From positions 1 to 63,026 of the forward strand of contig JAFRVZ010000032.1 in the NCBI GenBank assembly GCA_017438265.1: 63,026 nucleotides of DNA, in the 5' to 3' direction. Numbering within the stretch: position 1 is the stretch's first letter; each line of letters starts with the position of its first letter. Position numbers and translations under genes: made by a program. Below, in pieces: positions 35,144 to 43,111 of this stretch. The notes below the pieces were generated by a model, which worked only from the letters and a program-made list of their open reading frames with translations, did no database searches and had not been told where the DNA came from. The DNA comes from Bacteroidales bacterium (GTDB taxonomy: Bacteria; Bacteroidota; Bacteroidia; Bacteroidales; UBA932).

Positions 35144-36931
35144 ATGAAAAGAATCATGAAACTTGCGGCCGTTGCCGCCCTCGCTTTCTCGCTTGCTTCC
35201 TGCGAGTCCTTCCTGGACACCACCAATTATTGGGGCAAGGACAGCAGCAACTTCCCGGCCAACGAGACCGACGCCCAGCAGATGCTTGCAGGTATCTACA
35301 ACATCCTGAACTTCGGTGCGGACGGAACCAGCGCCCTGACCAACCACTATGTCTGGTCGATGGCCGCTTCGGACGACGCCCTCGGCGGCGGCGGACAGAA
35401 CGACCCGTCGATGCAGGCGTTCGACCTCCTGCTGAATTTCGGCAGCGACCGGTATAACCTGCTCTACACGGACCGCTACAAGGGTATCGCCCGTGCCAAC
35501 GCGGCGATCGAGGCGATGCCGAACTGCGGTGTCGCGGAGCTCAACCAGTATATGGGCGAGGCCTTCTTCATGCGGGCCTGGTACTACTATGAACTCGCTT
35601 CGATGTTCGGCAACATCCCCTGCCCCGTCGAGTCCAAGGCCGATCCGACCCAGCCGCAGATCAGCGGCGAGCCGCTTTGGGCCCAGATTCTCGAGGACTG
35701 CAAGATCGCGGCCGACATCATGCCCGCCAAGCAGTCCATCGGTGACGGCCACGTCGACAAGTACGCCGCCGAAGCCCTGATGGGCCGCGCCTACCTGTTC
35801 GCCTCCGGCTTCTACGGCATTTCGGACTTCACCCTCCCGGCTTATGAGAACGAATCCATCGGCGTCAGCATCGCCGAAGGCACGAAACTCACCAAGGCCG
35901 ACGTCGGCGCCTACATCACCGACTGCGTGAACAACTCCGGCTACACCCTGGTTCCCGACTTCCACAACCTCTGGTCCTACACGAACCGCTGCTCCATCGA
36001 GGATCCGCTGAATCCCTGGGCCGGCAAGGGCTACAAGTGGGTCGAGGACGACGGCGCCCGCAACCCCGAGGCGATGTTCGTCGTCAAGTTCAACACCCAG
36101 CCGGACTGGGGCACGACCGTCGGCTATGCCAACGAAATGGCCGTGTTCCTCGGCGTCCGCGGCCAGAACAGCGTGGGCGGCGATACGATGCCTTTCGGCC
36201 AGGGCTGGGGCATGTGCCCGGTCAATCCTTCCCTCGTGGAGGACTGGAAGACCCTCGAACCGAATGACCAGCGCCTCGACGCCAGCATCATCTCGATCGA
36301 GAAGTGGCCCAACTACGTGATCGGTACGAACGGTGACTCCTTCATCCAGGAGACCGGTTACTACCAGACCAAGGTCATGCCTGTCGTCGCCGCCAAGGGA
36401 GACGGTACCTACTGGTGCTCCTTCACGAACGCGATGTATCCGGGCATCACCTGGTGCTCCGGCGCGGAAGATGACATGCAGCGCAACTGCGTGAACGACA
36501 TGATCATGATCCGTTTCGCCGAGGTGCTCCTGATGGATGCCGAAATCAACGGCAACCAGGCTTCCTTCGACCGGGTCCGCGCCCGCGCAGGCCTGCCGAG
36601 CAAGCCGCTCAATGAGGAGAACCTCCGCAACGAGCGCCGCTGGGAGCTCGCCTTCGAAGGCGTCCGCTTCAACGATATGCGCCGCTACGGCGAGGCATAT
36701 GCGGTGGCGGCCCTGGAGAAGCAGCAGGGCGTGAAGATCTGGACCAACGGTGTCCAGGATACCAACAACGCCTCCAAGTACAACGGAGGCTACGGTGCGC
36801 GCTACAAGGCGACCAAGGGCTTCGTGCCGCTTCCCGCGTCCCAGATTGCCCTGTCCGCCGGCGCCGGCGAGGAATACCGGTATTCCCAGAATGAAGGCTG
36901 GGGCCCCGAATATGAATTCGCAGGCTGGTAG
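35144..36931 (+). CDS. susD: SusD/RagB glycan-binding outer membrane lipoprotein
   Basis: The 595-residue protein has a lipoprotein signal (AALAFSLASCES) and the SusD_RagB fold: TDAQQMLAGIYNIL near the start, ARANAAIEAMPN, GEAFFMRAWYYYEL, YAAEALMGRAYLFA and the late RNERRWELAFEGVRFNDMRR. It covers the SusC pore on the cell surface and captures oligosaccharides. It lies 17 bp after susC. The length is typical. Its glycan specificity is inferred only from the neighbouring mannobiose genes. Confidence 0.95.
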   Translation: MKRIMKLAAVAALAFSLASCESFLDTTNYWGKDSSNFPANETDAQQMLAGIYNILNFGADGTSALTNHYVWSMAASDDALGGGGQNDPSMQAFDLLLNFGSDRYNLLYTDRYKGIARANAAIEAMPNCGVAELNQYMGEAFFMRAWYYYELASMFGNIPCPVESKADPTQPQISGEPLWAQILEDCKIAADIMPAKQSIGDGHVDKYAAEALMGRAYLFASGFYGISDFTLPAYENESIGVSIAEGTKLTKADVGAYITDCVNNSGYTLVPDFHNLWSYTNRCSIEDPLNPWAGKGYKWVEDDGARNPEAMFVVKFNTQPDWGTTVGYANEMAVFLGVRGQNSVGGDTMPFGQGWGMCPVNPSLVEDWKTLEPNDQRLDASIISIEKWPNYVIGTNGDSFIQETGYYQTKVMPVVAAKGDGTYWCSFTNAMYPGITWCSGAEDDMQRNCVNDMIMIRFAEVLLMDAEINGNQASFDRVRARAGLPSKPLNEENLRNERRWELAFEGVRFNDMRRYGEAYAVAALEKQQGVKIWTNGVQDTNNASKYNGGYGARYKATKGFVPLPASQIALSAGAGEEYRYSQNEGWGPEYEFAGW

Positions 36932-36963
36932 CAGTCCCTATCTAACTGAAAAAGACAAGAATT

Positions 36964-38442
36964 ATGAAGAAGATACTTTACTTCACACTTGCAATGGCGG
37001 CGGGGCTGCTGATGGCTGCCTGCGAGCCTGAGATCCTCTCGACCCCCGAGGCGGACCTGGGCCCTCAGCGCACTTCGACCGAACTTCAGAGCGCCTTTGT
37101 CATTGACGGCCAGTACGCCGATGCCGAATGCACGGTCCCGCAGGCCGACGGTAACTATATCAAGTACCATACGGAGCCTGCCTGTGTCGTCCAGATCACC
37201 GTCGTGAAGGCGGACGGCAGCACGTCCGTCATCGCGACCGGCGCCTCCGGCGTGTTCAACATCACGCCGAAGCGCGGTGCCGACGCGAACCAGTCGTTCA
37301 CCGTCTCCACGATCAACCAGGACGCGACCGTCGTTTCCTTCGGCAGTTCCGTGAACGTGTACGTTCCGGCCGACCACGCCCCCGAGGTGAAGGTCCTGAC
37401 CGGTGACAGCGGCGTCAAGGCCTGGACGTGGTACCCGATCAACGGCTCGACCTGGGGCAACGCCGGTTATATCGGCGTGGCCGACCAGGCGAACGTCGCC
37501 GCGGGTGAAATCCCGGGCTTCTGGTGGGGTTGCGAACCCGAGCAGCTCGAGACCGAACAGATCCAGCACACCGGCGGCACCGCCTACGGCTACGGCGATC
37601 CGAACGCCTACATGATCTTCAACGAAGACGGCGAGTGCATCTCCTACAAGGCGGACGGCACCCAGATCGCCAAGGGCACCTACTCCCTGGAAGACTATGA
37701 TCCCAGCGGGAGCAGCTACCTCTACGGTACCCTCAAGACCACCGGCGCTCCGATCCTGATGCCGTTCTCCATCAATACCGGCGGTACCCGCGTCAACGAG
37801 TTCGAGGTCATCTACGTCGACGAGAATATGATGTCCCTCATCTACAAGGGCAGCAATGCTGAATGGGGCTGGGGCGAGTGCACCTGGTGGCGTTTCAAGA
37901 ACGCCTCCGACCCGGATGCGGCCCTCGCGGGCGGCGGCCAGCGCGCCTGGACGTGGTACCCGATCGAAGGTTCTACCTGGGGCAACGCCGGCTATATCGG
38001 TGATCCCGGCCACGGCGCCAACCTCGCCGCGGGTGAAATCCCGGGCTTCTGGTGGGGCTGCGTGCCTGAAGACCTGGAGACCGAGCAGATCCAGCATGCC
38101 GGCGGCGTCGCCTACGGCTACGGCAGCAGCGATGCCTATATGGTGTTCGACAGCGACAACGGTGCGGTGACGTCCTATGACGCCGACGGAAACAAGATCG
38201 CCTCTTCCTCCTATGCGGTCGAGAACTTCGACTGGAAGGCGGGCTACAAGATGGGCGACCTGGTGACCGAAGGTGACTCCGGCATCCTCTTCCCGTTCAT
38301 CATCAACTCCGGCGGCAAGAGAGCCAACGAGTATGAAATCGTCTATGTGGACGGCCAGATGATGACGCTCATCTGCCGCAACGGCCAGGAAGCCTGGGGT
38401 TGGGGCGAGTGCACCTGGTGGCGCTTCCAGCCGAAGAAATAA
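36964..38442 (+). CDS. Surface glycan-binding-type lipoprotein with a duplicated domain
   Basis: The 492-residue protein has a lipoprotein signal (LAMAAGLLMAACEP) and an N-terminal Ig-like region (residues about 25-145). Two copies of one domain follow, residues about 150-312 and 324-490. Both start AWTWYPI(N/E)GSTWGNAGYIG and end with GWGECTWWRF; both contain AAGEIPGFWWGC and a run near ANEYEIVYVD or VNEFEVIYVD. The Trp-rich faces suggest carbohydrate binding. As the third gene after susCD it occupies the SusE/F or SGBP position, but it has no recognisable SusE domain. A strong terminator follows. Confidence 0.8.
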   Translation: MKKILYFTLAMAAGLLMAACEPEILSTPEADLGPQRTSTELQSAFVIDGQYADAECTVPQADGNYIKYHTEPACVVQITVVKADGSTSVIATGASGVFNITPKRGADANQSFTVSTINQDATVVSFGSSVNVYVPADHAPEVKVLTGDSGVKAWTWYPINGSTWGNAGYIGVADQANVAAGEIPGFWWGCEPEQLETEQIQHTGGTAYGYGDPNAYMIFNEDGECISYKADGTQIAKGTYSLEDYDPSGSSYLYGTLKTTGAPILMPFSINTGGTRVNEFEVIYVDENMMSLIYKGSNAEWGWGECTWWRFKNASDPDAALAGGGQRAWTWYPIEGSTWGNAGYIGDPGHGANLAAGEIPGFWWGCVPEDLETEQIQHAGGVAYGYGSSDAYMVFDSDNGAVTSYDADGNKIASSSYAVENFDWKAGYKMGDLVTEGDSGILFPFIINSGGKRANEYEIVYVDGQMMTLICRNGQEAWGWGECTWWRFQPKK

Positions 38443-38461
38443 TTCTTCGCTTCGATACGGT

Positions 38462-38500
38462 AAAGGCAGTCGCGGGAACGCGGCTGCCTTTGTTTTTTTT
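38462..38500 (+). terminator. Intrinsic terminator of the susC-susD operon
   Basis: A 13-bp stem (AAAGGCAGTCGCG with CGCGGCTGCCTTT, one T-G pair) closes on a GGAA tetraloop and is followed by G and eight T. It separates the susCD operon from the DUF6057 cassette downstream. Confidence 0.93.
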
Positions 38501-38502
38501 AC

Positions 38503-38510
38503 TATTTTTG
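38503..38510 (+). promoter_or_regulatory. -7 box before the first DUF6057 gene
   Basis: TATTTTTG matches TAnnTTTG and ends seven bases before the ATG, so the transcript would have almost no leader. No TTTG is seen 20 bases upstream, where the terminator stem lies. It is the only promoter candidate for the cassette operon. Confidence 0.45.
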
Positions 38511-38517
38511 TATCCGT

Positions 38518-40062
38518 ATGGACAAGGGCTTCAAAGCGATGGCGACGGCAGTCCTGGGCGCGGCGGTGTTCGCGTTCTGGATGTGGGCTTATCCGCAGGC
38601 GCTCAGCTACCAGGAGCAGAACCAGCTGTTCCTTTTCAGCTGGGATTACTTCCGGGAGCGGATGGCGCTGCCGGGCGGATTCGCCGACTGGCTGTCGGAG
38701 TTCCTGGTCCAGTTCTGCTACCTGCGGGCGGCCGGGGCGCTGGTTTTCGCGCTGCTTTCCGTGCTGCTCCAGCGGGCCGTCTGGCGGGCCGCCGGGGCGC
38801 CGGAGGAGCGCAGCCTGTATCTGCTGAGCTTCGTGCCGTCCCTGCTGGTGCTGGTCTATCAGGGAGATGTGGAGGTGCTGGCGAGTTTCCCCGTCGCGCT
38901 GCTGCTGGCCGTCGCGCTGTGCCCGCTCTTCAAAAAGGCAGGGTGGCACCGCCTCTGGCTGATCCCCCTCGCCTGGTGGCTCCTCGGCCCCCTCTCCGCC
39001 ATCCCGGTCATTGTCTCCCTTTGGGGTTTATTTTTCTCAACGGATACTTCCGCTGCAAACGCTTCAGATTCTGCAGAAAAAACTGTTTTTCTGAGGCGGC
39101 ATTTTTCTGACGATCTCAGGAAAATAGTTTTTTCTGCCACATTGATACTCTGGACGGGGTTGACGGCGTTTGTGGAGTACAGGCTGCTGGCGGCGCAGTA
39201 TCCGCCGCGGGACGCTTTCTTTGGGCTGAACTACTACCGGCTGGTCGAATCCCTGCCGGCGCTGCAGTGGGTGATTCCGCTCGTGACGGCGGCGGTGATC
39301 CTGGTCTGCGGCCTGCACCTGCAAGTGCACAGCCCGCGGCTCGCGGCAGGCGTATTTGCCGTCCTGCTGGTTGCCGGGACCTGGGGCGGGGTCAGGCTCG
39401 CCTACGACAGGGACACCTTCGAAGTCCTGGCCTACGACTGGCTGATCCGGCACGAACGCTACCCGGAAGTCCTCCGGCGGGCGGAGCGCTACCAGCCGCG
39501 GAACGCGGTCAGCGCCTGCTCGGTCAACTTCTGCCTCTTTACGCAGGGGCAGCTGCAGGATCGCCTCGACGAATTCTACCAGTGCGGGACGGAGGGACTC
39601 GTGCTCCCTTCGATCCGGGACAACCTGTCCGACATCACCTCCGCCGAGCTGCTCTGGATGATGGGCATGCCCAACATCACGCTGCAGTACTGCTTCGACC
39701 TCGAGGCGTCGATCCAGAACGGACGCAAGAGCGGGCGTTTCATGCGCCGGATCGCCGAGTGCAACATCGTGAACGGCTGGTATGACCGGGCGGGGAAGTA
39801 CCTCGACATCCTGGAGAAGAGCCTGTTCTACCGCCGCTGGGCGCAAGAGAAGAAGGAACTGATCCCGGACGGGGCGCTGGTCGCCGCGGACCCGGTCTAT
39901 TCGTATATCCGCCAGGTCCGTTTCAAGGACGATTTCATTACCAATTACAGCGCGCTGGACGCGATGATGGCGCTCCTCTACAACCAGGAAAAAGGCAACT
40001 TCATGGCGGCGGAGTACTACACGGCCTGGCAGCGGCTGAAAGGAAAGGAGGGTGCGCAATGA
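38518..40062 (+). CDS. DUF6057-type polytopic membrane protein (cassette 1)
   Basis: The 514-residue protein has about seven transmembrane segments in residues 1-290, with YQEQNQLFLFSWDYFRERMA after the first and FADWLSEFLVQFCYL. A helical soluble C-terminal half follows with RYQPRNAVSACSVNFCLFTQ and RRIAECNIVNGWYDRAGKYL. This fits the DUF6057 family of Bacteroidetes, whose function is unknown. Compared with the copy at 47803-49548 its C-terminus is shorter. Its stop overlaps the ATG of the CxxCH lipoprotein gene by four bases, implying tight coupling. Confidence 0.8.
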   Translation: MDKGFKAMATAVLGAAVFAFWMWAYPQALSYQEQNQLFLFSWDYFRERMALPGGFADWLSEFLVQFCYLRAAGALVFALLSVLLQRAVWRAAGAPEERSLYLLSFVPSLLVLVYQGDVEVLASFPVALLLAVALCPLFKKAGWHRLWLIPLAWWLLGPLSAIPVIVSLWGLFFSTDTSAANASDSAEKTVFLRRHFSDDLRKIVFSATLILWTGLTAFVEYRLLAAQYPPRDAFFGLNYYRLVESLPALQWVIPLVTAAVILVCGLHLQVHSPRLAAGVFAVLLVAGTWGGVRLAYDRDTFEVLAYDWLIRHERYPEVLRRAERYQPRNAVSACSVNFCLFTQGQLQDRLDEFYQCGTEGLVLPSIRDNLSDITSAELLWMMGMPNITLQYCFDLEASIQNGRKSGRFMRRIAECNIVNGWYDRAGKYLDILEKSLFYRRWAQEKKELIPDGALVAADPVYSYIRQVRFKDDFITNYSALDAMMALLYNQEKGNFMAAEYYTAWQRLKGKEGAQ

Positions 40063-41510
40063 GAAGGGGATTCCTGCTGCTGTTGGCTGCGCTGCTGCTG
40101 GCCGCCTGTTCCGGGCCGACCGCCTTTGTGGAGGAACTCCCGGCGATCTACCCCGACTATGCCGGCGTCACAATCCCTGCGGGCATCGCTCCGATGAATT
40201 TCAACCTGCCCGCGGAGTACAGCCGCGTCTATGTCCGCGTCAGCGGCAGTGAAGGCGGCTCGCTCAGGGTCCGCGGCCGCTGGGCGAAGTTCCCGATTCG
40301 CGCCTGGCATACGCTGACGGAGCGGAATGCCGGCGGGACACTGACCTTTACCGTGCTCGGCCGCAGGGACGGGCGCTGGACGCAGTGGCGCGATTTCGTG
40401 ATGTACGTCAGCGATGCGCCCCTGACCGATTACGGCCTGACCTACCGCAAGATGCCGCCGGGTTATACGACCTACAGCCGGATCGGCATCTACCAGCGGA
40501 ACATCCACAATTTCGACGAGGATCCGATCATCGAAAGCACCCTGACGCCCGGCCAGTGCGTGGGCTGCCATACCGCCAACGCGACCGACCCGTCGCAGTT
40601 CCTCTTCCACCTGCGCGGCGCGCACGGCGCGACGCTGATCCAGCAGGACGGCGCGCGGGAGTGGGTCACGACGAAGACGGAGGAGACCATCGGCAACGTC
40701 GCCTACTGCTACTGGCATCCCGGCGGCCGCTGGTTCGCCGGCTCGATCAACCCGGTGCGCCAGTCCTTCTGGACCGGCGACCAGCGCCTGATCGAGGTGT
40801 TCGACCTGGCATCCGACCTGGTCGTGGTCGACATGCAGGACCTCTCCCTGGTCGTGGATCCGCGCCTGACGGACCCGGACTACCTGGAGAGCACGCCGGC
40901 GTTCACCCCGGACGGCCGGACCCTGTACTACCTGCGCGCCAAGGCGTATGAAGTCCCGCGCGAGGTCGAGAAGATCAAGTACGACCTGATGCGGGCGGAT
41001 TTCGACCCGCAGACCGGCCGCATCGGCGAGATCGAGACGGTGATTCCCGCCAGCGCGGAAGGTTACAGCGTGACCTTCCCGCGCCCGTCCTACGACGGCC
41101 GCTGGCTGATGTACAACAAGGCCGATTTCAGCATCTTCCCGATCGACCACAAGGAGGCGGACCTCTGGCTGATGGACCTGGAGACCGGGGAGACCCGGCC
41201 GATCGACGAGGTCAACAGCGACTTCTCGGAGAGCTTCCACAACTGGAGCTCCAACTCCCGCTGGTTTCTCTTCTCCAGCCGCCGCGCCGACGGTCTGTAC
41301 GTCCAGGTCTACCTCTCCTCGATCGACGCGGAAGGCCGCTGCACGAAACCCTTCGTACTCCCGCAGGAGAACCCCCGGGAGTACTACCACAATACGCTCT
41401 ATTCGTTCAATGTCCCGGATTTCACGAAGGCACGGGTCGAATTCGATACCCGCGGCGTCTACCGGGAAGTGTTTTCGGACGAGCGTGTCCAAGCGACGGT
41501 GAAACCATGA
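40059..41510 (+). CDS. TolB-like propeller lipoprotein with a CxxCH motif (cassette 1)
   Basis: The 483-residue protein has a lipoprotein signal (LLLAALLLAACSG). An N-terminal beta domain includes IYPDYAGVTIPAGIAPMNF, and C167-V-G-C-H171 follows, a c-type heme attachment pattern. A propeller built of PD40-like blades then runs to the end (FTPDGRTLYYLRA, FPRPSYDGRWLMYN, LWLMDLETGETRPIDEVNSD, WSSNSRWFLFSSRR). It could be a heme- or ligand-binding extracytoplasmic protein; no enzyme motif was seen. Paralogs with the motif at the same position are at 43104-44552 and 46343-47806. Translation is coupled to both neighbours by ATGA overlaps. Confidence 0.8.
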   Translation: MRRGFLLLLAALLLAACSGPTAFVEELPAIYPDYAGVTIPAGIAPMNFNLPAEYSRVYVRVSGSEGGSLRVRGRWAKFPIRAWHTLTERNAGGTLTFTVLGRRDGRWTQWRDFVMYVSDAPLTDYGLTYRKMPPGYTTYSRIGIYQRNIHNFDEDPIIESTLTPGQCVGCHTANATDPSQFLFHLRGAHGATLIQQDGAREWVTTKTEETIGNVAYCYWHPGGRWFAGSINPVRQSFWTGDQRLIEVFDLASDLVVVDMQDLSLVVDPRLTDPDYLESTPAFTPDGRTLYYLRAKAYEVPREVEKIKYDLMRADFDPQTGRIGEIETVIPASAEGYSVTFPRPSYDGRWLMYNKADFSIFPIDHKEADLWLMDLETGETRPIDEVNSDFSESFHNWSSNSRWFLFSSRRADGLYVQVYLSSIDAEGRCTKPFVLPQENPREYYHNTLYSFNVPDFTKARVEFDTRGVYREVFSDERVQATVKP

Positions 41511-42049
41511 AAAGAATCCTGATCCTGGCGGCCTGCGCGGCCGTCCTGCTGGCTTCCTGCGGCCGACGCGACGAATACCGCATCCACGGCCGCGTAACCT
41601 CCAATGAGCTGGAGGGCGTGCAGATCTTTCTCGTGCCCGTGGGCCACGAGGAGCCGGAGCATGTCGACTCTGTCCGGATCCACAACCACGAGTTCCAATT
41701 CCGCGGCAGGGAACACTGGATGTGTACCCTCCGCCTCGACCGGTACCACCGCGACAAGGGACAGAACCTGCTGGTCCCGACCGAGCCCGGGGATATCTAT
41801 GTGACCATCGGACCGGACAGCAGCGCCGGCGGGACGCCGCAGAATGACAGTATGCAGGTCTGGAAGGACCTGACGATCGCGAGCAACCGGGCATATGCGG
41901 ATCTCCGCAATGCGGGGCTGAAGGAGCAGGCGGATTCCGCGCGCCGCGCGTACCGCAACCACACGCGCCGGATGGCCCTCGCGCTGGGCGAGGACAGCAT
42001 CGCCGGCGCATTCCTGCTCCGGATGTTCCCGTTGCCGATGGAGGAGTAG
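41507..42049 (+). CDS. DUF4369-like lipoprotein without a thioredoxin domain
   Basis: The 180-residue protein has a lipoprotein signal (LAACAAVLLASCGR) and a beta domain with a HGRVTSNELEGVQIFLVPVG start and DSVRIHNHEFQFRG. This is the DUF4369 pattern that normally precedes a thioredoxin-like domain in Bacteroidetes thiol-disulfide proteins. Here only a helical tail of about 70 residues follows, with no CxxC. It starts within the stop of the preceding propeller gene and ends 3 bases before the next gene. Its role in the cassette is unknown. Confidence 0.7.
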   Translation: MKRILILAACAAVLLASCGRRDEYRIHGRVTSNELEGVQIFLVPVGHEEPEHVDSVRIHNHEFQFRGREHWMCTLRLDRYHRDKGQNLLVPTEPGDIYVTIGPDSSAGGTPQNDSMQVWKDLTIASNRAYADLRNAGLKEQADSARRAYRNHTRRMALALGEDSIAGAFLLRMFPLPMEE

Positions 42050-42052
42050 GCG

Positions 42053-43111
42053 ATGAAACGGAAGGCCCTGCGGACAGTCTGGATCGTGCTTGCCGCGGCG
42101 GCGCTCGCCGTCGGGGCGGCCCAGGCCGTGTTCCTGCTGCGCCATCCGTATTTCCGGAAATACGCCGCCCAGAACGGGCTGTCGCTGCGCGAGGCGCGGA
42201 AGGCCTGGGGCCGGCCGGACGGGATTTCCGAGCTGGCGATGGGGCTTGCCGTCGAATCCTCGCTGGAAAACTGGGACCGGGTCGCGGCGCTGGCGGCGGA
42301 GGACCGGACGTCCGAGGTCGGGACCTATTATTACAACCTTGCGAATGCGATGCGGGGGCAGCTGCCCGACCGCCTGCTGGACTATTACCAGCCTTTCGAA
42401 CGGGGGTTGTTCCTCCCGGTGGGGGAGCACTCCACGCCGTTCGTGATCGGCTGCGCCGGGGATGTCTGGTTCGCGCTGGGGGATATGGTGATGGCCGAGC
42501 GGGACGCGATGCTGGGGCTGATTTTCTCGCCGGCCCATAAGGGCTCCCGCTATGTGCGGCGCCTGGCGGAGACGAACCTCGTCACGGGGGATAGGGAGGC
42601 CGCGTCGAAGTTCCTGCGGATGCTGCTGGACGGTCCGCGCCGGGACCGGAAGTGGGCGGAGGAGCGGCTGCCGGGGGCATGGACGCCTGCGGTGGAGCGG
42701 CGGATCGAAGGGAAACGGGCGCTGCTGCCGGCCTTGGACGTGGTCCACGGGATGGACCAGGTGCCGCTGATCCTGCGTCTCCTGCTGAACGCCAATCCGG
42801 GGAACCGGATGGCGCTGGATTACCTGCTGTGCTACGACCTGCTGACGAAGGACCTGGATGCGTTCGTGGGGGATTATGTGCCGGCGCTGACGGCTTCGCG
42901 GCTCTATGAGGAGGCGATGCTGATCGTGCTGGCCGCGAAAGGCGGGATGAACGAAGAGAACCTGGTGCGTTACCATATCGCGGCGGAGACGCTGGAGCGT
43001 TTCAACCGCTTCGTCACGGTTTACCGGCGCGACGGCGGGTCCGGACGCAATCTCGGAGAATTCAGGAACACCTACTGGTACTATTTTTACTATGCTGTCA
43101 GGAATGAATAG
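42053..43111 (+). CDS. Short DUF6057-related protein with one membrane segment (cassette 2)
   Basis: The 352-residue protein has one N-terminal transmembrane segment (residues about 8-28). Its helical soluble part is clearly related to the C-terminal half of the other two DUF6057-type proteins: RRLAETNLVTGDREAASKFL, NRMALDYLLCYDLLTKDLDA and the end FRNTYWYYFYYAVRNE. The polytopic N-terminal half is missing. Helical repeats suggest a TPR-like scaffold. Its end overlaps the next propeller lipoprotein gene by 8 bases if that begins at 43104. Confidence 0.75.
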   Translation: MKRKALRTVWIVLAAAALAVGAAQAVFLLRHPYFRKYAAQNGLSLREARKAWGRPDGISELAMGLAVESSLENWDRVAALAAEDRTSEVGTYYYNLANAMRGQLPDRLLDYYQPFERGLFLPVGEHSTPFVIGCAGDVWFALGDMVMAERDAMLGLIFSPAHKGSRYVRRLAETNLVTGDREAASKFLRMLLDGPRRDRKWAEERLPGAWTPAVERRIEGKRALLPALDVVHGMDQVPLILRLLLNANPGNRMALDYLLCYDLLTKDLDAFVGDYVPALTASRLYEEAMLIVLAAKGGMNEENLVRYHIAAETLERFNRFVTVYRRDGGSGRNLGEFRNTYWYYFYYAVRNE

